Shown: one piece after another, positions 1 through 8,626 of the stretch | Numbering within the stretch: the stretch's first letter is position 1 | How the letters are laid out: the number at the start of each line of letters is the position of its first letter | Assembly (NCBI GenBank): GCA_002316015.1 | Contig: DCCS01000044.1 | Span: 74,895 to 138,894, forward strand | DNA: 64,000 nucleotides | Reading direction: 5' to 3' | Source of the DNA: Prevotellaceae bacterium UBA1075 | GTDB lineage: Bacteria; Bacteroidota; Bacteroidia; Bacteroidales; Bacteroidaceae | Notes under the pieces: generated by a model | What the model saw: only the letters and a program-made list of their open reading frames with translations | Told to the model about the DNA's origin: nothing | Database searches by the model: none | Position numbers and translations under genes: made by a program

Positions 1-661
1 TGTCGGCCAGCCTCCGCTTGATGTCTTGGTACTCCTCGGGGTGCTCGTAACGGAAACTGAGGTCTTCGAGCTCCTCCTTAATCTTGTTCAGGCCAAGGCG
101 GTTGGCCAGGGGGGCGTAAATATACAGGGTCTCTCCCGCTATCTTGTACTGCTTGTTGGGCAGCTGGCTGCCCAGCGTGCGCATGTTGTGCAGGCGGTCG
201 GATATCTTGATGAGTATCACGCGTATGTCGTCACTCATCGTCAGGAGCAGTTTCTTGAAGTTCTCGGCCTGTGCCGATGCCTTGTCACCGAAAATCCCCC
301 CCGATATCTTGGTCAGGCCGTCCGTTATCTGGGCTATCTTGGGGCCGAAGATGTTCTCGATGTCCTCTACCGTGTAGTCGGTGTCCTCCACCACGTCATG
401 CAGCAGTGCGGCGCAGATGCTCGTGCTGCCCAGCCCTATCTCCTCGCAGGCAATCTGCGCCACAGCGATGGGGTGCATGATGTATGGCTCGCCCGACAGG
501 CGGCGTACACCCTTGTGGGCCTGCCTTGCGAAGTTGAATGCCTTCTCTATTATCTCCGTATGCTTGCGGTGCCTCGACTGGAGGTAAGTGTCAACGAGGT
601 GCTTGTAAGCCGCCTCCACCATGCGCGCGTCTTCCTGTTCTCTGCTTGTCATCTGATCCAT
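1..661 (-). CDS. rel: RelA/SpoT-type (p)ppGpp synthetase/hydrolase, N-terminal part (cut by window edge)
   Basis: Only the first 220 or so residues are present; the gene runs off the left edge. The visible part is the HD hydrolase domain that degrades (p)ppGpp. It contains an HDVVEDT motif near residues 88-94, an upstream YIMHPIAVA segment and a downstream SDRLHNMRT segment, all typical of bifunctional Rel/SpoT enzymes. The synthetase, TGS and ACT domains would lie outside the window. The start is the ATG at 661, which reads MDQMTSREQE. It is the last gene of the minus-strand parA-parB-DUF5683-transglycosylase series, with a 110-bp gap after the transglycosylase and no clear promoter in that gap, so cotranscription is likely. 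The hydrolase motif looks intact. Whether the synthetase is active cannot be judged here. Confidence 0.93.
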   Translation of the reverse strand, partial: MDQMTSREQEDARMVEAAYKHLVDTYLQSRHRKHTEIIEKAFNFARQAHKGVRRLSGEPYIMHPIAVAQIACEEIGLGSTSICAALLHDVVEDTDYTVEDIENIFGPKIAQITDGLTKISGGIFGDKASAQAENFKKLLLTMSDDIRVILIKISDRLHNMRTLGSQLPNKQYKIAGETLYIYAPLANRLGLNKIKEELEDLSFRYEHPEEYQDIKRRLAD

Positions 662-771
662 AGATTCCGCCCTGTGGGGTTGTGGTGTATATCTTGCGTG
701 TTGTCATGTTTTACGGCACGCGCATGGGCGCGTGTCCCGTCACGCCGCTCCACCCGTCCGCGCCCCTTGGT

Positions 772-2046
772 TCATCTCACCCTGATCCTCTGTCCGGGAT
801 TGATGCGTGTGCCCCGCATGCGGTTGAGTCTTTTTATCTTTGCCACCGTGGTGTTGTTCCGCCTGGCGATGGCTCCCAGCGTGTCGCCCTTGCGCACCCT
901 CACGGTCCGTGTCCTGGGATGCCGCGCGGCCTTCGGCCTGGGCTCCGCCACAGCCACCTCCACCACCTGGACCCGCTCCCCGGGCTGCACATAGATGCTG
1001 TCGCCCGCCTCGATGAACGCGTTCACCTTGTCAACCGGCATGCGCAGTATGCAGGGGCGCGCCTCGCCCGGGATCAGGCTGGTGCGGTACTGAGGGTTGA
1101 GCCCCCTGAGCTCGTCATGCGCGATGCCGCACATCTGCTCTATGCGCTCCATGCGCACATCGCGTGTCACCACCAGCGTGTCGGTGGCTTGCGGAAGCGT
1201 GGTCTTCACAGGGCAAATGTTGTGGTCGCAGTAATAATTCATGATGTAGTTGGCCGCGATGAACGCCGGAACGTAGCCCTGCGTCTCGCGCGGCAGGTAG
1301 GAGTAGATGGCCCAGTAGTCCCGCGCCCCGCCCGCGCGCTTGATGGCCTTGCTCACATTGTTGGGGCCGCAATTGTAGCTGGCTATCACCAGCGTCCAGT
1401 CACCGAAGATGTCGTAGAGGTCTCTGAGATACCTGGCGGCGGCATAACTGGCCTTCACGGGGTCGCGCCGCTCATCGACCAGGCTGGTCACCTCCAGCCC
1501 ATACTGCTTTCCTGTGGTCACCATGAACTGCCACAGGCCGGCCGCGCCCACCCGGCTTGTGGCCCCGGGGTTGAGCGCGCTCTCTATCACAGGCAGGTAT
1601 TTCAGTTCGAGGGGCACCTGGTAACTCTCCAGTGCCTCCTCGAAGATGGGCACATAGAAGTTGAAGGCCCCCAGCATCACGCTCACCGAGCGGCGAAGCC
1701 GTCCCCCATACAGGTCGATGTACTTCCTCACCACCTCGTTGTAGGGCATGTCCACCACGTTTGGCAACCGCCGCAGCCGCGACTGGTACACCTCGGGGCT
1801 ATAGGTCACCACCTCGCCCGTGGTGTGGCAGTCCTCGCCGACGGCCAGGTTGCCACGCACCGCCCAACTGTGCAGCAGGCTGTCCATCTCCCGTGTCTGC
1901 ATGCCCTCGGGCAGTGCCAGCGTGCTGTCCTGCCCACCGGCGACGCTGTCGCCAGCCTCCTCCTGCGCGCAGGCCGGCAGTGTGGCGGCCAGCATGCCGG
2001 CCGCCACGAGGACGGCCTTGCCCAGCAAGTCTCTTATTTGTCTCAT
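772..2046 (-). CDS. mltD: MltD-like lytic murein transglycosylase with LysM domain
   Basis: Cleaves the peptidoglycan glycan strand by non-hydrolytic transglycosylation in the periplasm. An N-terminal signal peptide (hydrophobic stretch to about residue 28, ending near ACAQ) is followed by a central SLT domain. The catalytic Glu is E155 in the ESALNPGA motif, with GAAGLWQFM behind it. A C-terminal LysM repeat begins at RVRKGDTLGAIARR, for peptidoglycan binding. I take the ATG at 2046 (MRQIRDLL) because a purine-rich GGAGGAG lies just upstream and the signal peptide starts there; an in-frame ATG lies at 2064-2062. It is fourth in the par operon, and its long form would overlap the DUF5683 stop. 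The link to chromosome segregation genes is a conserved order in Bacteroidetes and does not itself show functional coupling. Confidence 0.92.
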   Translation of the reverse strand: MRQIRDLLGKAVLVAAGMLAATLPACAQEEAGDSVAGGQDSTLALPEGMQTREMDSLLHSWAVRGNLAVGEDCHTTGEVVTYSPEVYQSRLRRLPNVVDMPYNEVVRKYIDLYGGRLRRSVSVMLGAFNFYVPIFEEALESYQVPLELKYLPVIESALNPGATSRVGAAGLWQFMVTTGKQYGLEVTSLVDERRDPVKASYAAARYLRDLYDIFGDWTLVIASYNCGPNNVSKAIKRAGGARDYWAIYSYLPRETQGYVPAFIAANYIMNYYCDHNICPVKTTLPQATDTLVVTRDVRMERIEQMCGIAHDELRGLNPQYRTSLIPGEARPCILRMPVDKVNAFIEAGDSIYVQPGERVQVVEVAVAEPRPKAARHPRTRTVRVRKGDTLGAIARRNNTTVAKIKRLNRMRGTRINPGQRIRVR

Positions 2047-2063
2047 TGTTCTCTCCTCCTTCA

Positions 2064-2870
2064 TTAGAAGTTCAGGCATATGCCCAGCGCGGGCACCCGG
2101 TGACGGCCGCGCCCGTCCGTCGCGTGAGTCTCCATCATGCCCGGCTGCAGGTGCAGGCTGAGGTCCTCGCTGATGTCAAACGAGGAGAGCTCCGCATCCA
2201 CATACGCGTCCACCACCGAGAGCAGATACACGCCCGCAAAGGCGAAGATGCTCATGTCCCTGAAGCGGCGGAAATGGTTTTTCTTGTTCTTGAATATCTC
2301 CTTGAAACGCTCCTCCTTGCCCGTTATGTCATAGCCCAGGGGAAGCATCTTCTCATAACTCTTGGTGTTGGGGTCGCTGTCCATGATGTCAAGATAAGCC
2401 TGCGAGTAGTCCTTCAGCATCTGGTTGTTCCAGGTGAGGGCATACGCGCAGCCCAGGTATCCGCCATAGATGACGGGCAGTTTCCAGTACTTGCGGTTGT
2501 ATATCTGCCCCCCTCCCGGAAAGGCCAGCGCAAGCCACATGGAGCGTATGGGGTCGGGCTTGAAGAGGGCAGGCTTCTCCTGTGGCAGTGCCTTGCGCAA
2601 CAGGCTGTCGGTCACTGCGGCCAGGGCGAGCGTGTCAATGTGCAGGCTGTCGGGCGGGAGCGCTTCGACGCTGTCGGCCCGTGCGGCGGGGGAAGTCGCA
2701 GGAGCAGGCACGCCGTAGGCGGGCAGCCCCTCACCCTGCAGGGTATCGGCGGGCAAACGGCATGTCTCCCGAACGGCATGCGCGCGGGCCAAAGCCGCCG
2801 CACTCCAACACGCGGCCAGCAGCCACATCGCCAGTGCCCTGACCCCGGATATGTGCCTGTGTCGTGTCAA
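2064..2870 (-). CDS. DUF5683 family membrane protein
   Basis: Conserved Bacteroidetes protein of unknown function. The N-terminal part is a signal peptide or anchor followed by a Pro/Ala-rich linker. The conserved core begins at LALAFPGGGQIYNRKYWKLP and carries two membrane segments (about PVIYGGYLGCAYALTW and IFAFAGVYLLSVVDAYVDA), typical of DUF5683. The start is unusual. The longest reading begins with TTG at 2870, overlapping the parB stop as TTGA, and this gives a normal signal peptide with a basic n-region. The first ATG is at 2828 and would leave a signal sequence with no basic residues. I favour the TTG, moderately. It lies between parB and the transglycosylase gene and is probably translationally coupled to parB. 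Confidence 0.82.
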   Translation of the reverse strand: MTRHRHISGVRALAMWLLAACWSAAALARAHAVRETCRLPADTLQGEGLPAYGVPAPATSPAARADSVEALPPDSLHIDTLALAAVTDSLLRKALPQEKPALFKPDPIRSMWLALAFPGGGQIYNRKYWKLPVIYGGYLGCAYALTWNNQMLKDYSQAYLDIMDSDPNTKSYEKMLPLGYDITGKEERFKEIFKNKKNHFRRFRDMSIFAFAGVYLLSVVDAYVDAELSSFDISEDLSLHLQPGMMETHATDGRGRHRVPALGICLNF

Positions 2871-3769
2871 GCCTTCAGCCGGTCAAATATCTCCATGATG
2901 CGCTCCAGTTCGGCCTCGTTGGCAAAGGGGATGCTTATCTTGCCCCTGCCCTTCTCCGAGCAGGTCATCTGTACCTTGGTGTGGAAAAAGGAGCTCAGGC
3001 TGTCGCGCAGTACGTTGTACTCGTTGCTCAGCGTGGAGCCCTTCTGCCGTATGCGCTTGCCGTCCCTGGCCTTCACCGTCCCGCCCGAGGACAGTTCCTT
3101 GACCATCTCCTCCACGCGCCGCACGCTCAGCCCGTGCGCCACCATCTCCTCGAAGACGTGCAGCTGTGCCTTCGGGTCGTCCAGTGCCAGCAGCGCGCGG
3201 GCGTGCCCCATGTCAATCTGCCGCTCCTTGAGAGCCACCTGTATGGGCGCGGGCAATTTGAGCAGGCGCAGGTAGTTGGTCACCGTGGCGCGGTTCTTGC
3301 CCACCTTCTCGCTCAGTTGCTCCTGCGTGAGCCCGTACTGCTCTATCAGGTGCTGGTAAGCCAGTGCCACCTCCAGGGCGGTGAGATCCTGCCGCTGTAT
3401 GTTCTCCACGAGTGCCATCTCCATCATATTCTCGTCATCGACGGTGCGTATGTAGGCAGGTATGCGTGTCAGGCCAGCCATCTGGCAAGCCCTCCACCTG
3501 CGCTCTCCGGCGATGATGGTATAGTATCCGTCACCCGTGTCACGCAGGGTGATGGGCTGCACGATGCCTATCTGCGCGATGCTGTCGGCCAGTTCGCGCA
3601 GGCTCTCTTCGTTGAACTCGCGCCGTGGCTGGTCGGGGTTCGGCCTCACCAGCATCACGTCCACCTCGCCGATGTTCGACGACCCGCCCGTCCTCACCTC
3701 GCTGTTGTCCAGCAGCGCGTCCAGCCCGCGTCCCAGCGCCGGGCCGCCATATTTCTTCCGTATAGTCAT
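2867..3769 (-). CDS. parB: ParB/Spo0J chromosome-partitioning protein
   Basis: Centromere-binding CTPase that loads on parS sites and spreads along DNA. The N-terminal ParB nuclease-like/CTPase domain includes NPDQPRREFNEESL, the GERRWRACQMAG motif that binds CTP, and a MMEMALVENIQRQDL segment. A central helix-turn-helix follows (GLTQEQLSEKVGKNRATVTNYLRLLKLP). A short C-terminal dimerisation region ends near RIMEIFDRLKA. The length of 300 residues is normal. It lies 13 bp downstream of parA. I did not find an obvious canonical 16-bp parS site in the window by eye. Confidence 0.96.
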   Translation of the reverse strand: MTIRKKYGGPALGRGLDALLDNSEVRTGGSSNIGEVDVMLVRPNPDQPRREFNEESLRELADSIAQIGIVQPITLRDTGDGYYTIIAGERRWRACQMAGLTRIPAYIRTVDDENMMEMALVENIQRQDLTALEVALAYQHLIEQYGLTQEQLSEKVGKNRATVTNYLRLLKLPAPIQVALKERQIDMGHARALLALDDPKAQLHVFEEMVAHGLSVRRVEEMVKELSSGGTVKARDGKRIRQKGSTLSNEYNVLRDSLSSFFHTKVQMTCSEKGRGKISIPFANEAELERIMEIFDRLKA

Positions 3770-3782
3770 GTGTACCTTATCT

Positions 3783-4550
3783 TTAAGCCTCGTTCTTGCT
3801 CACCACCTCCTCGGCCAAACCCACATACGCTTTCGCGCCGGCCGAGTCGGCATCGTACAGTATGGCCGGCATGCCATGCCCGGGAGCCTCGCTCAGCTTC
3901 ACGTTGCGCTGTATCACAGTCTGGAACACGAGGTCGCGGAAGTGCCTCCGCACCTCGTCCCTCACCTGGTTGGCCAGGCGCAGGCGCCCGTCATACATGG
4001 TGAGCAGGAAGCCCTCTATCTCCAGTTCTTGGTTGAGTCGCGACTTCACTATCTTGATGGTGTTGAGCAACTGGCTGATTCCCTCCAGGGCGAAGTACTC
4101 GCACTGCACGGGTATGATGACGCTTTGCGCCGCCGTGAGTGCGTTGACCGTGATGAGCCCCAGGCTGGGGCTGCAGTCGATGAGGATATAGTCATACTCC
4201 TGGCGCACGTCGGCCAGCAGCCGCTTGAGCACGGTCTCACGCGAGCGCATCTTGAGCATCTCTATCTCCGCGCCCACGAGGTCCACGTGTGACGGAATGA
4301 TGTCCAGCCCCTCGATGTCGGTTGTGTAGATGGTCTCGCGCATGGGCATCTGTCCCGTCAGCGCATTGTAGATGGTGCTGTCCACCTGCTTGCTGTCAAC
4401 GCCAAGGCCGCTTGAGGCGTTGGCCTGCGGGTCGGCGTCAATCAGCAAGACCTTCTTCTCCATGGTGGCCAGCGAAGCGGCCAGGTTCATGCTGGTGGTG
4501 GTCTTCCCCACTCCGCCCTTCTGATTGGCTACTGCGATAATCTTGCTCAT
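3783..4550 (-). CDS. parA: ParA/Soj chromosome-partitioning ATPase
   Basis: Deviant Walker ATPase that moves ParB-parS complexes by binding DNA non-specifically in its ATP form. The P-loop is KGGVGKTT at residues 11-18, with the signature Lys of the deviant motif. A' and B motifs are seen as VLLIDADPQANA and YDYILIDCSPSLG. The length of 255 residues is that of a chromosomal Soj rather than a plasmid ParA with an N-terminal helix-turn-helix. It is the first gene of the minus-strand operon, with a -7 box on the minus strand at 4585-4592 and a short leader. It is divergent from surE. Confidence 0.96.
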   Translation of the reverse strand: MSKIIAVANQKGGVGKTTTSMNLAASLATMEKKVLLIDADPQANASSGLGVDSKQVDSTIYNALTGQMPMRETIYTTDIEGLDIIPSHVDLVGAEIEMLKMRSRETVLKRLLADVRQEYDYILIDCSPSLGLITVNALTAAQSVIIPVQCEYFALEGISQLLNTIKIVKSRLNQELEIEGFLLTMYDGRLRLANQVRDEVRRHFRDLVFQTVIQRNVKLSEAPGHGMPAILYDADSAGAKAYVGLAEEVVSKNEA

Positions 4551-4584
4551 TCGGTATATCCCTGTTTATGTTGTTTGGCGAGTG

Positions 4585-4592
4585 CAAAGTTA
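4585..4592 (-). promoter_or_regulatory. -7 box (TAACTTTG) for parA operon
   Basis: Minus-strand TAACTTTG, matching the Bacteroidetes -7 consensus TAnnTTTG. It would give a transcript start near 4581 and a leader of about 30 nt before the parA ATG. No clean TTG -33 element is seen. Confidence 0.6.
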
Positions 4593-4741
4593 AACCATTT
4601 GGGACGAATATGTCCATGCCGCAGAGGCCGAATGGAGAAAGTTGTGGATAACCCTCTTCTTTTGTGGATAACTCACGCTCCCGTCTGTCGCGCGAAGTTA
4701 AGATTTTCTTTCCACACGGCAGGCGAATTGCACGAATTTCG

Positions 4742-4749
4742 TACCTTTG
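4742..4749 (+). promoter_or_regulatory. -7 box (TACCTTTG) for surE
   Basis: Plus-strand TACCTTTG, giving a predicted start near 4753 and a 19-nt leader. It supports the ATG at 4772 over the longer upstream reading, which would begin before the promoter. Confidence 0.65.
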
Positions 4750-4771
4750 CAGGGGAAAAAACGCTGGATAC

Positions 4772-5533
4772 ATGGCAGAAAGACCTCTGATACTCGTTTG
4801 CAACGACGACGGCATTGACGCACAGGGCATCGCCGCGCTCACGTCCATGCTGCTCCCGCTGGGCGACATCGCGGTGGTGGCCCCCGACGGGCCGCGTTCG
4901 GGGGCGGCATGCTCCATGACCGTGACCTCGCCCGTAAGGCTCCGCCTGCTGGAGCGCGCCCCTGGACTCACACGCCACTCATGCAGCGGAACGCCCACCG
5001 ACTGCGTGAAACTGGCTCTGGAGCATGTGGTGGAACGCAGGCCCGCGCTCATGGTGTCGGGCATCAACCACGGGGACAACGCATCGGTCAACGTGCACTA
5101 CAGCGGCACCATGGGGGCGGTGCTGGAGGCATGCATGAAGGGCATTCCAGCCATAGGGTTTAGCCTGCGCACCCGCGACAGCCAGTGCGACTTCACGCCC
5201 TACAGCGACACCGTCACCCGCATCGCGAGCCATGTGCTGGAGCACAGGCTGCCCCAGGACACCTGCCTCAACGTCAACTTCCCCCAGGTGGAACGCCTGA
5301 GGGGACTGCGCGTGTGCCGCATGGCACGGGGCAAGTGGAGTTCGGAGTGGGAGCCAGCCGAAGAGCCGGGCACATTCAGGCTCACGGGGCACTACACCTG
5401 CCTGGAACCCGGAGCCGAGGACACCGACTGGTGGGCACTCGACCACGGGATGGCCTCGGTAGTCCCCCAGCAGACCGACATGACCAGCACCCGCCGCGCG
5501 GATGCCCTGAAAGCACTGGAGACCATGCCGTGA
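4772..5533 (+). CDS. surE: 5'/3'-nucleotidase SurE
   Basis: Metal-dependent nucleoside monophosphate phosphatase of the SurE family. The N-terminus reads LILVCNDDGIDAQGI, which holds the metal-binding Asp pair. Further conserved blocks are PDGPRSGAACSMT, the SGTPTDCVKLAL motif and the MVSGINHGDNASVNVHYSGTMGA region, split here by a few residues. The length of 253 residues is normal. An in-frame upstream extension exists, but the -7 box at 4742 fixes the start at this ATG. It is divergent from parA and followed 71 bp later by lpxB on the same strand, a common pairing in Bacteroidetes. Confidence 0.95.
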   Translation: MAERPLILVCNDDGIDAQGIAALTSMLLPLGDIAVVAPDGPRSGAACSMTVTSPVRLRLLERAPGLTRHSCSGTPTDCVKLALEHVVERRPALMVSGINHGDNASVNVHYSGTMGAVLEACMKGIPAIGFSLRTRDSQCDFTPYSDTVTRIASHVLEHRLPQDTCLNVNFPQVERLRGLRVCRMARGKWSSEWEPAEEPGTFRLTGHYTCLEPGAEDTDWWALDHGMASVVPQQTDMTSTRRADALKALETMP

Positions 5534-5604
5534 CCGGCACGGCCGCACGCCCGCACAACCAAACGACAGCACACCCCCACATCCCCCACAACCGACAGAA
5601 GACT

Positions 5605-6783
5605 GTGAGATACTACATCATAGCCGGCGAGGCCAGCGGCGACCTGCACGCAAGCCACCTGATGGCCGCCCTCAAGAGAAAAGACCCCCACGCGGAGTTC
5701 CGCGCCATAGGCGGCGACCTGATGCGCGCCGAGGGGGCCACACTGCTGCGCCACTACCGCGACCTGGCCTACATGGGCATCGTGCCGGTACTCGTGCACC
5801 TGCGCACCATACTGGGAGGCATGAGGGAATGCCGGCACGACATCAAACACTGGCACCCGCACGCTGTGATCCTGGTCGATTATCCGGGGTTCAACTTACG
5901 CATGGCCAAATTCGTGCACACGCACACGAACATCCCCGTCATCTACTACATCTCCCCCAAAATATGGGCATGGAAAGAGCACCGCATACATGACATACGC
6001 CGCTATGTGGACCTCATGCTCAGCATCCTCCCCTTCGAGGTGGACTTCTACGGGCGCATGCACCACTATCCCGCCCACTATGTGGGCAACCCCACTGTGG
6101 ACGAAGTGGATGCCTACCTGCGGTCGTGTCCTCCCGACGCGGCCTCCTTCCGCAAGGACAACGCCCTGGACAGCCGTCCCGTAATCGCCCTGCTGGCGGG
6201 AAGCAGGAGGCAGGAGATAAGCGGCAACCTGCCCCGCATGGTGAGAGCGGCACTGGCCATGGGCGCAGGATACCAGCTGGCTGTGGCCGCCGCGCCCGGC
6301 ATCTCCGACGACTATTACCACGAGGTGCTGGCCAGCCAGTACCACCGCCTCACCGCCGGGCACAGACTGACGGTGCTGCGCGGCCAGACCTTCCGCCTGC
6401 TGCGGCACAGCACAGCGGCTCTGGTGACCAGCGGGACGGCCACGCTGGAGACGGCTCTCCTGGGCGTGCCACAGGTGGTGTGCTACTATATGTGGGCAGG
6501 GCGGCTGGCCTCACTGGGACGCAGGCTGATACTGAGAATTCCCTTCGTGTCGCTGGTCAACCTCGTGGCCGGAAAGCAGGTGGTGCCCGAACTGGTGGCT
6601 GACCAGATGAACGTGACCAATGTAGCACGGCACCTGCGCAGCATCCTGCCTGGAGGAACGGAACGCGAGGCGCAACTGGAGGGATACCGCCTCATGGCGG
6701 AGAGACTGGGGAAGCCCGGCGCGCCCGCCCATGCGGCCGAACTCATCACAGAAAGGCTACAGGCCGGTAGCCTCAGGAAGTAG
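5605..6783 (+). CDS. lpxB: Lipid-A-disaccharide synthase LpxB
   Basis: Inverting GT19 glycosyltransferase that joins UDP-2,3-diacylglucosamine and lipid X to form the lipid A disaccharide at the inner membrane. It starts with RYYIIAGEASGDLHASHLM. Later family blocks are GGDLMRAEGA, DYPGFNLRMA, YYISPKIWAWKEHR, FEVDFYGR, VGNPTVDEV, LLAGSRRQEI and SGTATLETALLGVPQVVCYY. The start is GTG at 5605, which gives the canonical N-terminus. The longer reading to 5185 would lie inside surE and has no family similarity. It follows surE by 71 bp and probably shares its promoter. The length of 392 residues is normal. Confidence 0.95.
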   Translation: MRYYIIAGEASGDLHASHLMAALKRKDPHAEFRAIGGDLMRAEGATLLRHYRDLAYMGIVPVLVHLRTILGGMRECRHDIKHWHPHAVILVDYPGFNLRMAKFVHTHTNIPVIYYISPKIWAWKEHRIHDIRRYVDLMLSILPFEVDFYGRMHHYPAHYVGNPTVDEVDAYLRSCPPDAASFRKDNALDSRPVIALLAGSRRQEISGNLPRMVRAALAMGAGYQLAVAAAPGISDDYYHEVLASQYHRLTAGHRLTVLRGQTFRLLRHSTAALVTSGTATLETALLGVPQVVCYYMWAGRLASLGRRLILRIPFVSLVNLVAGKQVVPELVADQMNVTNVARHLRSILPGGTEREAQLEGYRLMAERLGKPGAPAHAAELITERLQAGSLRK

Positions 6784-6976
6784 CCGCCCCCCCCAGGAAA
6801 GCCCGCCATCACGCCTGGCCAGGGAGGAAAACCTGTTCCGCCAGGAGCCACCCACACGCTTCCCGCCCTTCCGCCTCACCATTCCCCTTGCCGAGGGCAT
6901 ACAAATGTCGCATGCCGCCACACCGGCCATCACATGCGGCTGCACCAGCCGTCGCATGCCGCCGCATCGGATCAGG
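6784..6976. repeat. Intergenic 22-bp tandem repeat, about three units (array 1)
   Basis: Between the convergent lpxB and flippase genes there are CAT-initiated units at 6911, 6933 and 6955, each exactly 22 bp apart. They begin CATGCCGCC, CATGCGGCT and CATGCCGCC, and the third unit runs into the flippase stop codon. Units are imperfect and GC-rich. The spacing matches arrays at 38393 and 63947, though sequence similarity to those is weak. Before 6911 I see no gene or terminator. Confidence 0.5.
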
Positions 6977-8000
6977 CGGCGTGGCCGGACGGGAAATTGC
7001 AAGGAGCAGGGAGACTGCGTCTGCGGGTGAAGGCAAGCGCGAGCAGCGCGTACAGGCCCAGCAGCACCACGAGCAAGGTCTGCAGCGTATGCACGATGAG
7101 GACGAAAATCGAGGCGTCGGTCTGCGGAACGGCATAGAGCACCAGCACGCTCTTCACCGCGAAATGCCAGGGGCCCGCACCATTGGGCGTGGGCACCAGC
7201 ACAGCGAAGGCTCCCACCACAAAAGCCACCAGCGCGGCCATCACACCCAGTCCGGACGTGGCCTCAAAGCAGAAAAACGTGAGGTAGAAGTGCAGGAAGT
7301 AACACACCCAGATGCCCAGGGAGTAGAGCATGAAAAGCAGGGGGCTGTCCACCCCGCGCACCGAAAGCAGGCCATCACGCAGGTCAGCGACCACCGCACG
7401 GGTGCGCGAGAAGAGCCCCGCCCGCCTTAGCAACCGAAGAGCCGCCGCACCGACAAACAGCATGCACGCGAATGCCACCGCCCAACCGGCAGGCGAGAAC
7501 GAGGACAGGAGGCCACCCAGGGAGACACCCGTGGCACGGAAGAACGTGGCGAAGACGGGCACCTGGGACACGAACACAACGAGTGAAAGCACTATCACCA
7601 GAACCATGTCCACCACACGCTCCGTCACAACCGTGCCCACCGAGCGGCCAAAGTTGACACCCTCGTAGCGGCGGAGCACCCCGCAACGGAGCACCTCACC
7701 CACGCGGGGCACGACCAGGCTGCTGGCATAACTGAGGAAGACGGCGTTGACACAGACGTGCAGGCGCGGGCACTCACCCATGGGACGCATGACCTGCTGC
7801 CAGCGCATGCCACGCAGCACCTGGGCCAGGATGCCGAAGGGCATGCTAAGGAGCATCCACGTCCACGACATGCCACCCGACAGGACGTGCCTCAACTGCT
7901 CCCACTGCAGCCCCCGGTACATCCACCAGAGTATGGCCACAGCCAAAGCCAGTGGCAAAGCCACCTTGGCCAAAAACTCGATCAACTTGTGTGTGTTCAT
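6972..8000 (-). CDS. Flippase-like integral membrane protein (UPF0104 / LPG synthase TM region)
   Basis: Polytopic membrane protein of the lysylphosphatidylglycerol synthase transmembrane-region family (DUF/UPF0104). It has about seven to eight hydrophobic segments. The first is VALPLALAVAILWWMYRG, and later blocks include LRGMRWQQVM, SYASSLVVPRVGEVLR, TERVVDMVLVIVLSLVVF and the C-terminal VPTPNGAGPWHFAV. The family includes flippases and uncharacterised proteins thought to move lipid-linked molecules; the substrate here is unknown. It has its own -7 box at 8026-8033. It converges with lpxB, and a lipid A link is inference from position only. Confidence 0.85.
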   Translation of the reverse strand: MNTHKLIEFLAKVALPLALAVAILWWMYRGLQWEQLRHVLSGGMSWTWMLLSMPFGILAQVLRGMRWQQVMRPMGECPRLHVCVNAVFLSYASSLVVPRVGEVLRCGVLRRYEGVNFGRSVGTVVTERVVDMVLVIVLSLVVFVSQVPVFATFFRATGVSLGGLLSSFSPAGWAVAFACMLFVGAAALRLLRRAGLFSRTRAVVADLRDGLLSVRGVDSPLLFMLYSLGIWVCYFLHFYLTFFCFEATSGLGVMAALVAFVVGAFAVLVPTPNGAGPWHFAVKSVLVLYAVPQTDASIFVLIVHTLQTLLVVLLGLYALLALAFTRRRSLPAPCNFPSGHAA

Positions 8001-8025
8001 TCGCGCGCAATCGTCATCCGCGCTG

Positions 8026-8033
8026 CAAAATTA
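8026..8033 (-). promoter_or_regulatory. -7 box (TAATTTTG) for flippase-like gene
   Basis: Minus-strand TAATTTTG, with predicted start near 8022 and a leader of about 21 nt to the ATG at 8000. Confidence 0.55.
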
Positions 8034-8137
8034 ACAATAAAAGCCAAGGTAGCAGTCCGACTGGCAACGTTTTAATTTGGAGCACCCGTCCAAAGCACCC
8101 ATCCGAGACGTGACGGGACGCGGCCGCAAGAAGAGCG

Positions 8138-8614
8138 TCACTCCGCCAACAGGCACGCGACGGCACGGGAGATGTCCTGGTAGGTGCGCTCGAAGTTGCC
8201 GGTGTACCAGGGGTCGGCCACATCACGCGGGTTTCCCGTCAGCCCCATGAGCAGCGACACCTTGCCGTCACGGTCGGCCCAGCCCGATGGAACGCGCCAC
8301 ACAAGGTCGGGCATGAGGCGGGAGAGCCACGCGAAGTTGTTCCCGTCCATCAGGAAGATGCGGTCATAATAGTCATAGTCGGCACGGGTCATCTGCCTGG
8401 CCTCATGCCGGACAAAGGGAATGCCATGCCTGCGCAGGCATGACTTGGCGGGCGGATACATGTCATTGCCCACCTCCTCACATGAGGTGGCCGCACTGTC
8501 AATCTCGAATTCCCGTCCACGTCCAGCCACATCTGCCATCTTCCTCATCACGAACTCCGCCATGGGGCTGCGGCAGATGTTGCCGTGGCAGACAAAAAGT
8601 ATCTTCTGCTTCAT
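8138..8614 (-). CDS. Low-molecular-weight protein tyrosine phosphatase
   Basis: Cytoplasmic LMW-PTP. The catalytic loop is VCHGNICRSP, with the nucleophile Cys9 and Arg15 of the CX5R motif. The general-acid Asp is in the C-terminal ADPWYTG motif, and FLMD fits the middle conserved block. The length of 158 residues is typical. In other bacteria such enzymes often dephosphorylate Wzc-type kinases; a Wzc kinase lies 47 kb away in this window, but no direct link can be shown. The -7 box at 8619-8626 ends only 4 nt before the ATG, so the mRNA is probably leaderless or nearly so. Confidence 0.94.
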   Translation of the reverse strand: MKQKILFVCHGNICRSPMAEFVMRKMADVAGRGREFEIDSAATSCEEVGNDMYPPAKSCLRRHGIPFVRHEARQMTRADYDYYDRIFLMDGNNFAWLSRLMPDLVWRVPSGWADRDGKVSLLMGLTGNPRDVADPWYTGNFERTYQDISRAVACLLAE

Positions 8615-8618
8615 GGTG

Positions 8619-8626
8619 CAAAGGTA
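8619..8626 (-). promoter_or_regulatory. -7 box (TACCTTTG) abutting the phosphatase start codon
   Basis: Minus-strand TACCTTTG with only CACC between it and the ATG at 8614. The predicted +1 falls at or one base before the start codon. Confidence 0.6.

Noticed and set aside
682..2067. 461-codon plus-strand frame opposite the transglycosylase
   Set aside because: It is an antisense shadow, low in complexity and rich in His/Gly, while the minus-strand frame has catalytic motifs.
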